From contig NZ_MRST01000019.1 in the NCBI RefSeq assembly GCF_001902145.1, positions 186,001 to 250,000 of the forward strand: 64,000 nucleotides of DNA, given 5' to 3'. The position numbers were made by a program, and so were the translations under genes. The DNA is from Pseudomonas fluorescens (GTDB taxonomy: Bacteria; Pseudomonadota; Gammaproteobacteria; Pseudomonadales; Pseudomonadaceae). The notes under the pieces are model-generated. The model saw nothing but the letters and a program-made list of their open reading frames with translations. It searched no databases and was not told where the DNA came from. Of the stretch, positions 41,769 to 53,142 are shown in pieces (the stretch's first letter is position 1; each line of letters starts with the position of its first letter).

Positions 41769-43820
41769 ATGTCCGAGCCACGCAAGATCCTCGTCACCAG
41801 CGCCCTGCCCTATGCCAATGGTTCGATCCATCTTGGCCATATGCTTGAGTACATCCAGACCGATATGTGGGTGCGCTTCCAGAAGCATCGCGGCAATCAA
41901 TGCATTTATGTCTGCGCGGACGACGCCCACGGTTCGGCCATCATGTTGCGCGCCGAAAAGGAAGGCATCACCCCGGAACAACTGATCGCCAATGTGCAGG
42001 CTGAACACAGCGCCGACTTTGCCGAGTTCCTGGTGGACTTCGACAATTTCCACTCGACCCACTCCGAAGAAAACCGCGAGCTGTCGAGCCAGATCTACCT
42101 GCGGTTGAAGGAAGCCGGGCACATCGACCAACGTTCGGTGACCCAGTATTTCGACCCGGAAAAGAAAATGTTCCTGGCCGACCGTTTCATCAAGGGCACC
42201 TGCCCGAAATGCGGCACCGAAGACCAGTACGGCGACAACTGCGAAAAATGCGGTGCGACCTACGCACCGACCGACTTGAAGGATCCCAAGTCAGCGATCT
42301 CCGGCGCCACTCCGGTGCTCAAGGACTCGCAGCACTTCTTCTTCAAACTCCCGGACTTCCAGCAAATGCTGCAAACCTGGACTCGCAGCGGCACCTTGCA
42401 GGACGCCGTGGCCAACAAACTCTCCGAATGGCTCGACAGTGGCCTGCAGCAGTGGGACATCTCCCGCGACGCGCCGTACTTCGGCTTCGAGATTCCGGGC
42501 GAGCCGGGCAAGTATTTCTATGTTTGGCTGGACGCGCCGATCGGCTACATGGCGAGCTTCAAGAACCTGTGCGACCGCACCCCGGAGTTGGACTTCGACG
42601 CGTTCTGGGGCAAGGACTCCACCGCCGAGCTGTACCACTTCATCGGCAAGGACATCGTCAACTTCCACGCGCTGTTCTGGCCAGCAATGCTTGAAGGCTC
42701 GGGCTACCGCAAGCCGACCGGCATTGCCGTGCACGGCTACCTGACGGTCAACGGCCAGAAAATGTCCAAGTCCCGTGGCACCTTTATCAAAGCGCGCACC
42801 TACCTGGACCACCTGTCGCCGGAATACCTGCGCTATTACTACGCGTCCAAGCTGGGCCGTGGCGTCGACGACCTGGACCTGAACCTGGAAGACTTCGTAC
42901 AAAAGGTCAACTCGGACCTGGTGGGTAAAGTCGTCAACATCGCTAGCCGTTGCGCCGGGTTTATACACAAGGGCAACGCCGGTGTATTGGTAGCCGAGAA
43001 CGCCGCACCGGAACTGACCGACGCCTTCCTGGCCGCCGCGCCGAGCATCGCCGACGCTTATGAAGCCCGCGACTTTGCCCGCGCCATGCGCGAGATCATG
43101 GGCCTGGCCGACCGCGCCAACGCCTGGATCGCCGACAAGGCGCCGTGGTCGCTGAACAAGCAGGAAGGCAAGGAAGCTGAAGTTCAGGCGATCTGCGCCA
43201 CCGGGGTCAACCTGTTCCGCCAGTTGGTGATCTTCCTCAAGCCGGTGCTGCCATTGTTGGCCGCTGATGCCGAGGCGTTCCTCAACGTGGCGCCGTTGAG
43301 CTGGAACGATCACACCACCTTGCTCGGCAATCATGAGTTGAACGCGTTCAAGCCCTTGATGACCCGGATTGACCCGGTGAAAGTCCAGGCCATGACCGAC
43401 GCTTCGAAAGAAGACCTGGTTGCCAGCCAGACCGATACCGGCCAATCCGCGCCGGCGGGCAATGGCGAGCTGGCCAAGGACCCGATCTCCCCGGAAATCG
43501 ATTTCGACGCCTTTGCCGCCGTGGACCTGCGCGTGGCGCTGATCATCAAGGCCGAAGCCGTGGAAGGTGCCGACAAGCTACTGCGCCTGACGCTGGATAT
43601 CGGTGACGAACAGCGCAACGTGTTCTCCGGCATCAAGAGCGCTTACCCGGACCCGTCCAAGCTCGATGGTCGCCTGACCATGATGATCGCCAACCTCAAG
43701 CCACGGAAAATGAAGTTTGGCATTTCCGAAGGCATGGTGATGGCAGCCGGCCCCGGCGGCGAAGAAATCTATCTGCTGAGCCCGGACAGCGGCGCCAAGC
43801 CGGGTCAGCGCATCAAGTAA
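41769..43820 (+). CDS. metG: Methionyl-tRNA synthetase
   Basis: A 683-aa class I synthetase. [20 protein letters not shown] holds the HIGH-type motif, and the zinc knuckle is [29 protein letters not shown] is near residue 335. The C-terminal tRNA-binding domain ([20 protein letters not shown]) is the dimerisation EMAP-like part. Full length. Confidence 0.97.
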   Translation: MSEPRKILVTSALPYANGSIHLGHMLEYIQTDMWVRFQKHRGNQCIYVCADDAHGSAIMLRAEKEGITPEQLIANVQAEHSADFAEFLVDFDNFHSTHSEENRELSSQIYLRLKEAGHIDQRSVTQYFDPEKKMFLADRFIKGTCPKCGTEDQYGDNCEKCGATYAPTDLKDPKSAISGATPVLKDSQHFFFKLPDFQQMLQTWTRSGTLQDAVANKLSEWLDSGLQQWDISRDAPYFGFEIPGEPGKYFYVWLDAPIGYMASFKNLCDRTPELDFDAFWGKDSTAELYHFIGKDIVNFHALFWPAMLEGSGYRKPTGIAVHGYLTVNGQKMSKSRGTFIKARTYLDHLSPEYLRYYYASKLGRGVDDLDLNLEDFVQKVNSDLVGKVVNIASRCAGFIHKGNAGVLVAENAAPELTDAFLAAAPSIADAYEARDFARAMREIMGLADRANAWIADKAPWSLNKQEGKEAEVQAICATGVNLFRQLVIFLKPVLPLLAADAEAFLNVAPLSWNDHTTLLGNHELNAFKPLMTRIDPVKVQAMTDASKEDLVASQTDTGQSAPAGNGELAKDPISPEIDFDAFAAVDLRVALIIKAEAVEGADKLLRLTLDIGDEQRNVFSGIKSAYPDPSKLDGRLTMMIANLKPRKMKFGISEGMVMAAGPGGEEIYLLSPDSGAKPGQRIK

Positions 43821-43829
43821 CCTCTGCAA

Positions 43830-43861
43830 AATGCCCCGCTGTTGCTAACGGCGGGGCTTCT
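43830..43861 (+). terminator. Intrinsic terminator of metG
   Basis: GCCCCGC/GCGGGGC stem with an eleven-base loop, ten bases past the stop; short T tail. Confidence 0.7.
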
Positions 43862-43908
43862 CAGCTTGCCCTCCTCCCTGGGCCGGGCGTCAACGCTATG
43901 ATCACAGC

Positions 43909-44877
43909 ATGAACCTCATTCAACGTATCGACGCGCTGCTGCCGCAGACTCAATGCGGCAAGTGCGGGCACCCGGGTTGCAAGCCCTACGCAGAAGGCAT
44001 CGCTAAAGGCGAAGCCATCAACAAGTGCCCGCCCGGTGGGCGGGAAACCATTGCCGGGCTCGCGCAACTGCTGCGCCTGCCGGTACTGGAGCTGGACACC
44101 AGCCGTGGAGATGCGCCTGCGCAAGTCGCCTATATCCGCGAGGCCGAATGCATCGGCTGTACCAAATGCATCCAGGCCTGCCCGGTAGACGCCATTGTGG
44201 GTGCCGCCAAGTTGATGCACACCGTGATTGTCGACGAGTGCACCGGTTGCGACCTGTGTGTTGCGCCCTGCCCTGTCGACTGTATCGAGATGCGCCCAGT
44301 TGCTGACGTTGTGCCTATCGTCGGTGACTTGGCCAGCAACGATGATGAACGGCGCGCACGCGACCTCAAACGCGCCCGGGCGGGGCGGCGCTTCGAACAA
44401 CGTAACGCCCGCCTGCAACGTGAAGAAGCTTGCAAGCTCGCCGAACGCCTGGCACGAGCCAAGCGCACAGCGCCGATGGAGGTGGCACCGGTCGATAACA
44501 CTCAGGGCGCTCAGGACGCTGCGATCAAGCAGGCCAAAAGCAGTGTCGCCATGAGTCGCGCTCAGTTGCACAAATCCTTGAAAGCGTTTGGGCATCCGCC
44601 GACCTTTGAGCAACAGTCGCAATTGATTATGCTGCAGCGACAGTTCGAGGCGTCCGAGCAGGCGCTTGCCGCACTGGAGGCCAACAGCTCACCGCAGCCA
44701 CCAAAGACGGCCACTAAAAGCGCCGAGTTCAAGCGCGCAAAAATCCAGCTGGCCATGCGCCGTGCAGCGCTGAAAAAGGCTCAGGATCACCATGCTGACG
44801 AGCATCAATTGGCAACCTTGAAAGCCGCATTGAATGACGCCGAGCAAACGCTGCAAGATGCCGAGGCCAACGGCTGA
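43909..44877 (+). CDS. rsxB: RsxB/RnfB-like ferredoxin, orphan form
   Basis: A 322-aa protein. It starts with the Rnf-B Fe-S domain without the usual N-terminal membrane helix ([40 protein letters not shown]). Two 4Fe-4S motifs follow ([38 protein letters not shown]). A C-terminal half of about 170 residues is charged and coiled-coil. The rnfACDGE partners that normally accompany it are not here; nth follows directly. It may serve as an electron donor to Nth or other Fe-S proteins, but that is inference. Confidence 0.85.
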   Translation: MNLIQRIDALLPQTQCGKCGHPGCKPYAEGIAKGEAINKCPPGGRETIAGLAQLLRLPVLELDTSRGDAPAQVAYIREAECIGCTKCIQACPVDAIVGAAKLMHTVIVDECTGCDLCVAPCPVDCIEMRPVADVVPIVGDLASNDDERRARDLKRARAGRRFEQRNARLQREEACKLAERLARAKRTAPMEVAPVDNTQGAQDAAIKQAKSSVAMSRAQLHKSLKAFGHPPTFEQQSQLIMLQRQFEASEQALAALEANSSPQPPKTATKSAEFKRAKIQLAMRRAALKKAQDHHADEHQLATLKAALNDAEQTLQDAEANG

Positions 44878-44937
44878 CCCATTGCGCTGTGTATTGCTAA
44901 CATCACGCCGACCGCCTGCAAGGAAACGTCTGACCCT

Positions 44938-45576
44938 ATGAATGCCGCAAAGCGCCTGGAAATCTTCCGCAGGTTCCATGAAGACAATCCGGAACCGAAA
45001 ACCGAACTGGCCTACTCCTCACCGTTCGAATTACTGATTGCGGTGATCCTTTCGGCTCAGTCCACGGACGTTGGCGTTAACAAGGCCACGGCGAAGCTGT
45101 ACCCCGTGGCCAATACACCCGCCGCGATTTACGCGCTGGGTGTGGAAGGCCTGTCCGAATACATCAAGACCATCGGCTTATATAACAGCAAGGCCAAGAA
45201 CGTGATCGAGACGTGCCGCCTGCTGTTAGAGCTGCATGGAGGCGAGGTACCACAAACCCGCGAAGCCCTCGAAGCCTTGCCTGGCGTGGGCCGTAAAACG
45301 GCTAACGTGGTGCTCAATACGGCATTTCGGCAGCTGACCATGGCGGTGGATACACACATTTTCCGCGTCAGCAACCGAACCGGCATTGCGCGGGGCAAAA
45401 ATGTGGTTGAGGTAGAAAAGCAATTGATGAAGTTCGTGCCCAAGCCCTATCTGCTCGACTCCCATCATTGGCTGATCCTGCACGGACGCTATGTTTGCCA
45501 GGCTCGCAAGCCGCGCTGCGGCAGCTGCCGTATCGAAGATTTGTGCGAATACAAGGACAAAACCTCCGACGATTGA
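44938..45576 (+). CDS. nth: Endonuclease III
   Basis: A 212-aa DNA glycosylase/AP lyase for oxidised pyrimidines. Helix-hairpin-helix LPGVGRKTANVVLNTAF with the catalytic lysine, catalytic Asp in MAVDTHIFRVSNRTGIARGK, and the Fe-S loop C-x6-C-x2-C-x5-C at the C-terminus (CQARKPRCGSCRIEDLC). Follows the rsxB-like gene with a 60-base gap, the order also seen at the end of rnf operons. Confidence 0.95.
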   Translation: MNAAKRLEIFRRFHEDNPEPKTELAYSSPFELLIAVILSAQSTDVGVNKATAKLYPVANTPAAIYALGVEGLSEYIKTIGLYNSKAKNVIETCRLLLELHGGEVPQTREALEALPGVGRKTANVVLNTAFRQLTMAVDTHIFRVSNRTGIARGKNVVEVEKQLMKFVPKPYLLDSHHWLILHGRYVCQARKPRCGSCRIEDLCEYKDKTSDD

Positions 45577-45683
45577 GCGATCATTGGTTTTTGTGATCAG
45601 GCGATTGAAAAAATCTTTTTTACCCGTTCGCGGATTATCGCTATAAGGAGCCCCAATGGCAGTCTGAGCCTGGAGTTGACCTT

Positions 45684-45866
45684 ATGAGCGCTGGCAACGA
45701 ACAACTGGAAGTGGAAGACGACCTCGTTGAGTCGGATGACGATGTGGTAGAGGCACCTGTGGCAGAGGTGGCCAAGACCAATTTAAGCAAACGCCGCACT
45801 ATCGACAATCTTCTGGAAGAGCGACGCTTGCAAAAACAGCTGGCCGATTACGACTTCGATTTCTGA
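45684..45866 (+). CDS. PA3496-family small acidic protein
   Basis: A 60-aa protein. An acidic N-terminal half (EVEDDLVESDDDVVEAPVAE) is followed by a basic motif (KRRTIDNLLEERRLQKQLAD) and ends DYDFDF. It is the conserved Pseudomonas protein found after nth (PA3496 in P. aeruginosa), sometimes labelled putative envelope integrity protein. Function not established. Ends at a terminator. Confidence 0.82.
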   Translation: MSAGNEQLEVEDDLVESDDDVVEAPVAEVAKTNLSKRRTIDNLLEERRLQKQLADYDFDF

Positions 45867-45884
45867 TCGAGCCGTTGACGGCCG

Positions 45885-45910
45885 GAAGCCTCCCTGACGG
45901 AGGCTTTTTT
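45885..45910 (+). terminator. Intrinsic terminator after PA3496-like gene
   Basis: GAAGCCTCC-CTGAC-GGAGGCTTTTTT hairpin. Confidence 0.85.
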
Positions 45911-45949
45911 CTGCCGGTTACACGGGTATTCAAGGGGTGCAATATCCTC

Positions 45950-46582
45950 CTAGACCAGGCCGTTGCGCTGGGCCAGTTCGATCAGGTCCACGAGGGACCT
46001 GGCATTGAGCTTGAGCAGCAAGCGCGTCTTGTAGGTACTGACGGTTTTGTTGCTGAGGAACATGCCATCGGCAATTTCCTTGTTGGTTTTGCCACGGGCC
46101 AGTTGCTGCAGCACCATCATCTCCCGCCCCGACAAGCGTTCGACCATATCGGCTTCACTGGCATTGCCCATGGTTGACCGCACTGAGTTGAGCGCCTGGT
46201 TCGGGAAATAGCTATAGCCGGAAAGCACCGCCTTGATGGCGCTGAGCAACTCTGTCAGATCCTGCTGCTTGCACACATAGCCGGCGGCACCCGCCTGCAT
46301 GCAGCGCATGGAAAAATGGCCAGGCGCCTGGGACGTCAGCACCAGCACCTTGAACGAGACGGCTTGCTTGGTCGAAGCCAGCCGACAAATAACTTCCAAG
46401 CCGTCGAGCTTGGGGATTCCGATATCCAATATCACAATATCCGGCATATGTTCCCGTGCAAGTTGCAACGCATCGACACCGTTATCAGTCTCGGCAACGA
46501 CCTCATAACCATGACGTTCCATTAGCATGCGCACAGCAAGACGAATGACGGGATGATCATCCACGATCAGCACTTTATTCAT
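45950..46582 (-). CDS. LuxR-family response regulator
   Basis: A 210-aa NarL/BvgA-type regulator. The receiver has VLIVDDHPVIRLAVRMLMER and IVILDIGIPKLDGLEVI with the phospho-acceptor Asp. The LuxR helix-turn-helix is LSGREMMVLQQLARGKTNKE, then GMFLSNKTVSTYKTRL. No sensor kinase is next to it; the expected upstream area is an AT-rich gap. The ATG at 46582 is chosen over 46594 because the conserved receiver starts there. Regulon unknown. Confidence 0.88.
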   Translation of the reverse strand: MNKVLIVDDHPVIRLAVRMLMERHGYEVVAETDNGVDALQLAREHMPDIVILDIGIPKLDGLEVICRLASTKQAVSFKVLVLTSQAPGHFSMRCMQAGAAGYVCKQQDLTELLSAIKAVLSGYSYFPNQALNSVRSTMGNASEADMVERLSGREMMVLQQLARGKTNKEIADGMFLSNKTVSTYKTRLLLKLNARSLVDLIELAQRNGLV

Positions 46583-47141
46583 GAGAAAGTCCAATTTCGC
46601 TGTTCGAATTATTTAGAGCAAACACAATAGCCTAGTCGATTACTAGTTGGCATAGCATTCCCCCCCGAGCAAGAGCAGGCAGAGACCCAACCCACAAGAA
46701 GATAGGAATCAGCCTACAAAAAAACGCCAACTTAGATGCATAGAGCTTTATGGTTGCTTTCAGACCTTTCTCGACGGGTACATATTTTGAGTGAAATGTC
46801 TTGGGTATGAGCCCCTGAGGGTAAACGTGCCGCACAGGACTTTCAGGAAATGCCCCTTGTTTGTCGCAATAACGCACGCAAACCGAGCCGGAAAAACCGT
46901 TCGCATTAGTTCCATTTAACATATTTTGGCACTTCCATAATTCCTACAGAAAATTCAACATCTCACGCATCACTTGCAACTACATGAGTGAATTTTCTGT
47001 CAGACATAGTTCCTGCTCAGATGTAAAAAATCATTCAGCCTTAAAAAGTCAAAAAAACAGGAAAACAATCGCACAAGTTACGAAAAACCCGTAAACACAA
47101 GCTAAACACTAATAAACAGCGCTGCATTAAAAATGCCAGGC
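46583..47141. other. AT-rich gap with a 12-base inverted repeat
   Basis: About 560 bases without a firm gene, markedly richer in A and T than the rest of the core. ACAGAAAATTCA (46946-46957) and TGAATTTTCTGT (46989-47000) form a perfect inverted repeat 31 bases apart. A 96-aa minus-strand frame (46632-46922) has a signal-like hydrophobic stretch near its end but no recognisable relatives; it may be the remnant of a lost sensor or surface gene. Confidence 0.5.
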
Positions 47142-47180
47142 AAAAAAAATGGCCCCTTTGCACAAGGAGCCATTTTTTTC
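47142..47180 (-). terminator. Intrinsic terminator of argG
   Basis: AAAAATGGCCCCTT...AAGGAGCCATTTTTTT hairpin, with a T tract on the minus strand and one internal mismatch. Confidence 0.82.
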
Positions 47181-47196
47181 ACAACAGGCGCAGGAC

Positions 47197-48414
<1,218 letters not shown>

Positions 48415-48543
48415 GCCATCACTCCACGGGGTTGTACGGAAAGGCGACGATTCTACCGATCAAAACCGTGAAATTACAGGGGCGCGACAGCAAATGAAGA
48501 TAAAGCGACAGATTATGTCGAGTGGGCGACCGATGGTCGCCTC

Positions 48544-49464
48544 TTATGAGGTAGCCGCCGGGTTGCTCGGCGCAGTGGCCTGAGGCGCCGGTTTATCTGG
48601 GGTAGCCACCCGCTCAAGCTGAATATTCACACGGCGGTTACGTGCGCGGTTGGCGGCATTAGTGTTGGGTGCCAAGGGGTAGCTTTCGCCATGGAAGCGC
48701 ATCGTGATCTGCGATTCCTGGATGCCGTTGGCCTTGAAGTAATCCATTACCGCCAGGGCGCGGCGCCGTGAGACGTCGCGGTTGGTCAGGCGGTTGCCAC
48801 TGTTGTCGGAATGGCCGTTCAACTCGACGTGATTGACCGTGGGATCGGCTTTCATGAATGTCAGGATCACCGACAACTTCTTCTTGGCCGCCGCGTCCAG
48901 CTCAATACCACCACCGGGGAAGCCCACTTCGGTCTGTTTGACCTGGTCGTAATTCATGGGCAGCAGCTTGGTGGTGCACACCTGATAATCGTTATACGCC
49001 TTGTTGAACTTCACAGGCAGCAGGCGAATTTCCGAGTAGCCGCCTTGACGCCCGTAATGCCGCACGGTCGGGCTGCGCCCTTCAAGCAAACCCGTGAACA
49101 GGCGGCCAGCCTGGGCCTGGGAGCTATTGAACAGCACGTCTCCGCTGCCGACACGCACGGCCCCAAGGTTGATATCACCTCGGCCCGGCTGCCACGGCGC
49201 GGCCGCGGCCAATAAGGTTGCCGAGCCGGCGCCAAGGGTGCTGCCATAGGTTTTCAGACGAAACGTCGCCTGCTCGCCGGCCCGGCGCACGAACTCACCG
49301 GAACCGAAATCGGTGATCGGCTGGGTGAGGCGGCACTCGAACTGATCGCCCTCTACCTTCCACTCAATATTCTCCAGACGTGTCTGGAACGTGAGGGCCG
49401 CCGCAGGCAGGCTGGCGAACACACTGAGCAGGGCTAGATAATACTGGCGCACGGGAGGCTCCAC
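48544..49464 (-). CDS. motY: Flagellar stator-associated protein MotY (OmpA-like)
   Basis: A 306-aa protein with a signal peptide (YYLALLSVFASLPAAALTFQ, cleavage near ALT), a MotY N-terminal domain, and an OmpA peptidoglycan-binding C-domain (VELNGHSDNSGNRLTNRDVS, NRARNRRVNIQLERV). It forms the T-ring around the flagellar stator in Pseudomonas and Vibrio. A GTG four codons downstream (49452) is an alternative start. The argG-motY-pyrC-rnt order matches P. aeruginosa PA3525-PA3528. Confidence 0.9.
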   Translation of the reverse strand: MEPPVRQYYLALLSVFASLPAAALTFQTRLENIEWKVEGDQFECRLTQPITDFGSGEFVRRAGEQATFRLKTYGSTLGAGSATLLAAAAPWQPGRGDINLGAVRVGSGDVLFNSSQAQAGRLFTGLLEGRSPTVRHYGRQGGYSEIRLLPVKFNKAYNDYQVCTTKLLPMNYDQVKQTEVGFPGGGIELDAAAKKKLSVILTFMKADPTVNHVELNGHSDNSGNRLTNRDVSRRRALAVMDYFKANGIQESQITMRFHGESYPLAPNTNAANRARNRRVNIQLERVATPDKPAPQATAPSNPAATS

Positions 49465-49608
49465 AGGTTTCTACAACACTTCAAAGCGTCATACATCGTT
49501 AAGGCATACCCGGAGATATCGGTAGCATCCGGCAAAACTTGATAGCGAGTGCCTGCAAGAGTCTTTTCCGGTAGCATTCCCACCAGATTGACCCGCCTGG
49601 AATCCCCA

Positions 49609-50655
49609 ATGTCCGACCGCCTGACCCTGCTGCGTCCCGACGACTGGCATATTCATCTTCGCGATGGTGCTGCGTTACCCCAAACCGTGGCCGATGTGGC
49701 CCGCACGTTTGGCCGTGCCATTATCATGCCTAACCTGGTACCTCCGGTGCGCAATGCCGCAGAAGCCGACGCCTATCGCCAGCGCATCCTCGCTGCACGA
49801 CCGGCCGGCAGCCGCTTCGAACCGTTGATGGTGCTCTACCTGACCGACCGCACCCAGCCTGAAGAAATCCGTGAGGCCAAGGCCAGCGGTCATGTGCACG
49901 CTGCCAAGCTTTACCCGGCGGGCGCGACCACCAACTCCGATTCCGGTGTAACCAGTATCGACAAGATCCTGCCGGCGATCGAAGCCATGGCGGAGGTCGG
50001 CATGCCATTGCTGATCCACGGGGAAGTCACCCGTGGCGACGTGGATGTGTTCGATCGCGAAAAAATCTTCATCGATGAACACATGCGTCGTGTGGTCGAG
50101 CTGTTCCCTACGCTCAAAGTGGTGTTTGAACACATCACCACCGCCGATGCGGTGCAGTTCGTCAGCGAAGCGTCGGCCAACGTTGGCGCGACCATCACCG
50201 CTCATCACCTGCTCTACAACCGCAACCACATGCTGGTGGGCGGGATTCGACCGCATTTCTATTGCCTGCCGATCCTCAAGCGCAACACCCACCAGGTGGC
50301 ACTGCTGGATGCCGCCACCAGCGGCAGCCCGAAGTTCTTCCTCGGCACCGACTCTGCGCCACACGCCCAGCACGCCAAGGAAGCTGCATGCGGCTGTGCC
50401 GGCTGCTACACCGCGTTTGCCGCTATCGAGTTGTACGCCGAAGCGTTCGAACAGCGTAACGCGCTGGACAAACTCGAAGGTTTCGCCAGCCTCAACGGCC
50501 CCCGTTTCTACGGCCTGCCGGCGAATACCGACCGCATTACCCTGGTTCGTGAAGATTGGACCGCCCCTGCCAGCCTGCCTTTTGGCGAGCTGACCGTTAT
50601 CCCGCTGCGCGCCGGTGAAACACTGCGCTGGCGCCTGCTGGAGGAAAGCAAGTGA
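49609..50655 (+). CDS. pyrC: Dihydroorotase
   Basis: A 348-aa zinc amidohydrolase that closes carbamoyl-aspartate to dihydroorotate in pyrimidine synthesis. [12 protein letters not shown] holds two zinc histidines, [18 protein letters not shown] carries the carbamylated lysine, and [20 protein letters not shown] the catalytic Asp. Length equals E. coli PyrC. The stop overlaps the rnt start. Confidence 0.96.
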   Translation: MSDRLTLLRPDDWHIHLRDGAALPQTVADVARTFGRAIIMPNLVPPVRNAAEADAYRQRILAARPAGSRFEPLMVLYLTDRTQPEEIREAKASGHVHAAKLYPAGATTNSDSGVTSIDKILPAIEAMAEVGMPLLIHGEVTRGDVDVFDREKIFIDEHMRRVVELFPTLKVVFEHITTADAVQFVSEASANVGATITAHHLLYNRNHMLVGGIRPHFYCLPILKRNTHQVALLDAATSGSPKFFLGTDSAPHAQHAKEAACGCAGCYTAFAAIELYAEAFEQRNALDKLEGFASLNGPRFYGLPANTDRITLVREDWTAPASLPFGELTVIPLRAGETLRWRLLEESK

Positions 50656-51323
50656 GTGAAGACCATTACGACGACGAACAAGAGCACGGCGGTGGCGGCT
50701 CGCGCCATCCGATGGCCGAGCGTTTTCGCGGTTATCTGCCGGTTGTCATCGACGTAGAAACCGGTGGTTTCAACTGCGCCACCGACGCCTTGCTGGAAAT
50801 CGCCGCAACCACCATCGGCATGGACGAACAGGGCTTTGTGTACCCGGAACACACCCATTTCTTCCGCGTCGAGCCGTTTGAAGGCGCCAATATCGAAGCC
50901 GCTGCCCTGGAATTCACCGGTATCAAGCTCGACCACCCACTGCGCATGGCGGTAAGTGAAGAAGCGGCGCTGACCGATATCTTCCGTGGCGTGCGCAAGG
51001 CATTGAAGGCCAATGGCTGCAAACGTGCGATCCTCGTCGGTCACAACAGCAGTTTCGACCTGGGCTTCCTGAACGCCGCCGTGGCGCGGTTGGACATGAA
51101 GCGCAACCCGTTTCATCCGTTCTCCAGTTTCGACACCGCAACGCTCGCCGGCCTGGCCTACGGTCAGACCGTTCTGGCCAAAGCCTGCCAGGCGGCCGGT
51201 ATCGACTTTGACGGGCGTGAAGCCCACTCGGCCCGCTACGATACCGAGAAGACCGCCGAGCTGTTCTGCGGCATCGTCAATCGGTGGAAACAGATGGGCG
51301 GCTGGGAAGACTTCAACGACTGA
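50652..51323 (+). CDS. rnt: Ribonuclease T
   Basis: A 223-aa DEDDh exonuclease that trims 3' ends of tRNA and other stable RNAs. [20 protein letters not shown] gives the first Asp and Glu; [20 protein letters not shown] the second Asp; [20 protein letters not shown] the His and last Asp. GTG start overlapping pyrC by four bases implies cotranslation. Confidence 0.95.
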   Translation: MSEDHYDDEQEHGGGGSRHPMAERFRGYLPVVIDVETGGFNCATDALLEIAATTIGMDEQGFVYPEHTHFFRVEPFEGANIEAAALEFTGIKLDHPLRMAVSEEAALTDIFRGVRKALKANGCKRAILVGHNSSFDLGFLNAAVARLDMKRNPFHPFSSFDTATLAGLAYGQTVLAKACQAAGIDFDGREAHSARYDTEKTAELFCGIVNRWKQMGGWEDFND

Positions 51324-51340
51324 AGTCAAATCCCGCGCAT

Positions 51341-51374
51341 AAAAAAACCGGCCTTTTTCAGGCCGGTTTTTTTG
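51341..51374. terminator. Bidirectional terminator between rnt and peroxiredoxin gene
   Basis: AAAAAAACCGGCC-TTTTTCA-GGCCGGTTTTTTT, symmetrical, serving both convergent genes. Confidence 0.9.
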
Positions 51375-51389
51375 TACCGTGACGTTGGC

Positions 51390-51992
51390 TTACAGCTTGC
51401 CAGCGTTCTCGGTCAGGTAAGCCGCAACGCCTTCTGGCGAAGCGTTCATGCCTTTGTCGCCTTTTTTCCAGTTGGCAGGGCAGACTTCGCCGTGCTCTTC
51501 GTGGAATTGCAGCGCGTCGACCAGACGGATCAGCTCTTCCATGTTACGGCCCAGCGGCAGGTCGTTGATGATCTGCGAGCGCACAACGCCCTTGTCGTCG
51601 ATCAGGAACGCGCCACGGAACGCCACGCCGCCTTCGGACTCAACGTCGTAGGCCTTGGCGATGTCGTGCTTCATGTCGGCAGCCATGGTGTATTTGACTT
51701 TACCGATGCCGCCGTCGTTGATGGCGGTGTTGCGCCAGGCGTTGTGGGTGAAATGGGAGTCGATGGAAACCGCGACCACTTCAACGTTGCGCGCCTTGAA
51801 ATCGTCCATGCGGTGGTCCAGGGCGATCAACTCCGAAGGGCAGACGAAGGTGAAGTCCAGCGGGTAGAAGAACACCAGGCCGTATTTGCCTTTGATGGCT
51901 TCAGACAGTTTGAAGCTGTCTACGATTTCGCCATTGCCGAGGACGGCTGGTACGTCGAAATCCGGGGCTTGTTTACCGACGAGTACGCTCAT
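51390..51992 (-). CDS. 2-Cys peroxiredoxin (AhpC/Tsa type)
   Basis: A 200-aa thiol peroxidase. Peroxidatic Cys in FYPLDFTFVCPSELIALDHR and resolving Cys in EEHGEVCPANWKKGDKGM. Decomposes hydrogen peroxide and organic peroxides using thioredoxin-type donors. Corresponds to PA3529 in P. aeruginosa; divergent from the iron-storage genes bfd and bfr. Confidence 0.93.
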   Translation of the reverse strand: MSVLVGKQAPDFDVPAVLGNGEIVDSFKLSEAIKGKYGLVFFYPLDFTFVCPSELIALDHRMDDFKARNVEVVAVSIDSHFTHNAWRNTAINDGGIGKVKYTMAADMKHDIAKAYDVESEGGVAFRGAFLIDDKGVVRSQIINDLPLGRNMEELIRLVDALQFHEEHGEVCPANWKKGDKGMNASPEGVAAYLTENAGKL

Positions 51993-52168
51993 TGGATATC
52001 TCCTGATATAGGGGTGACGATTGAAGTAAAAGGACCGGTCGAGTCTGCCTGTGGAAACAGACAGAAATATGACGCAATCACGCTTCGTGAAGACCGACCA
52101 TCATACACCGAAAAAACCGTTCGTCAGCGCACGGGCAATTCCCCCCGAAATGCCGCTGAAACTATTTT

Positions 52169-52187
52169 GACAATCATTCTCGTTAAC
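52169..52187 (+). promoter_or_regulatory. Fur box upstream of bfd
   Basis: GACAATCATTCTCGTTAAC, close to the 19-base Fur consensus (GATAATGATAATCATTATC) in spacing and content, about 50 bases before bfd. Bfd is iron-starvation induced in Pseudomonas, so a Fur site fits. Confidence 0.7.
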
Positions 52188-52235
52188 ATTAAGATCCATC
52201 GCACTTAAGCCATAAACCCGCGACGGTTCTCACTT

Positions 52236-52454
52236 ATGTATGTCTGCCTCTGCACTGGCGTCACCGACGGACAAATCCGCGAAGCAATCTATGAAGGTTG
52301 CTGCAGCTACAAAGAAGTGCGTGAAACCACGGGCGTTGCCAGCCAGTGCGGCAAATGCGCTTGCCTGGCCAAGCAAGTGGTACGGGAAACCCTGACGCAG
52401 CTGCAAACAGCCCAGGCCGCACTCCCCTACTCGACAGAATTTACACACGCCTGA
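52236..52454 (+). CDS. bfd: Bacterioferritin-associated ferredoxin
   Basis: A 72-aa 2Fe-2S protein that passes electrons to bacterioferritin so that stored iron is released. The four cysteines are in MYVCLCTGVTDGQIREAI and GVASQCGKCACLAKQV. Followed by a terminator and then the bacterioferritin gene on the same strand. Confidence 0.95.
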   Translation: MYVCLCTGVTDGQIREAIYEGCCSYKEVRETTGVASQCGKCACLAKQVVRETLTQLQTAQAALPYSTEFTHA

Positions 52455-52469
52455 TAGGCATGTTTTAAA

Positions 52470-52497
52470 GAACCGGACCTTGTGTCCGGTTTTTTTA
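52470..52497 (+). terminator. Intrinsic terminator of bfd
   Basis: AACCGGAC-CTTGT-GTCCGGTTTTTTT hairpin. Confidence 0.88.
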
Positions 52498-52654
52498 TGC
52501 CTGTAATTCAATTAGTTAGCGCCAAGACGCGGAACACAAACATTCTTATTCCGATTAATTTTCATTTATTATTCAATAACTTAGGTTTGACACTAGGATT
52601 TTCACCGCTCAGACTCCGCCCTATACACAGCTATTACAGGGCAGGACCCCAGTC

Positions 52655-53125
52655 ATGAAAGGCGACATCTCAGTCATCCAGCAACTCAACAAAATCCTTG
52701 CCAATGAACTGGTCGCGATCAATCAGTACTTCCTGCATGCGCGCATGTACGACGACTGGGGCCTGGAAAAGCTCGGCAAGCGTGAATACAAAGAATCGAT
52801 CAAGGCCATGAAGGACGCCGACGCGCTGATCAAGCGTATCCTGTTCCTGGAAGGCCTGCCGAACGTGCAGGACCTGGGCAAGCTGAACATCGGCGAGCAC
52901 ACCCAGGAAATGATCAGCAGCGACCTGGGCTTTGAGCGCAAGAGCCACAGCGACCTCAAGGCCGCTATCGCTCACTGCGAAACCAAGGGCGATTTCGGCA
53001 GTCGTGAACTGTTGGAAGATATCCTGGAAGATCAGGAAGAGCATATCGACTGGCTTGAAACCCAGTTGGGCCTGATCGACAAGGTCAGCCTGGAGAATTA
53101 CCTGCAATCGCAGATGGGTGAATAA
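52655..53125 (+). CDS. bfr: Bacterioferritin subunit with Met52 haem ligand and altered ferroxidase site
   Basis: A 156-aa bacterioferritin subunit ([40 protein letters not shown]). The haem-binding Met52 is kept. Of the ferroxidase ligands known from E. coli Bfr, Glu18, Glu94 and His130 are present, but position 51 is Ala (for Glu), 54 is Asp (for His) and 127 is Gln (for Glu). This looks like the haem-type subunit of a two-subunit (alpha/beta) bacterioferritin as described in P. putida. The active partner would be encoded elsewhere. Located beside bfd. Confidence 0.9.
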   Translation: MKGDISVIQQLNKILANELVAINQYFLHARMYDDWGLEKLGKREYKESIKAMKDADALIKRILFLEGLPNVQDLGKLNIGEHTQEMISSDLGFERKSHSDLKAAIAHCETKGDFGSRELLEDILEDQEEHIDWLETQLGLIDKVSLENYLQSQMGE

Positions 53126-53142
53126 CTGCGCTTGCTATCACT

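Noticed and set aside
46632..46922. 96-codon minus-strand frame with a signal-like stretch
   Set aside because: The hydrophobic stretch is near the C-terminus rather than the N-terminus and no relatives are recognised; noted as a possible remnant only.
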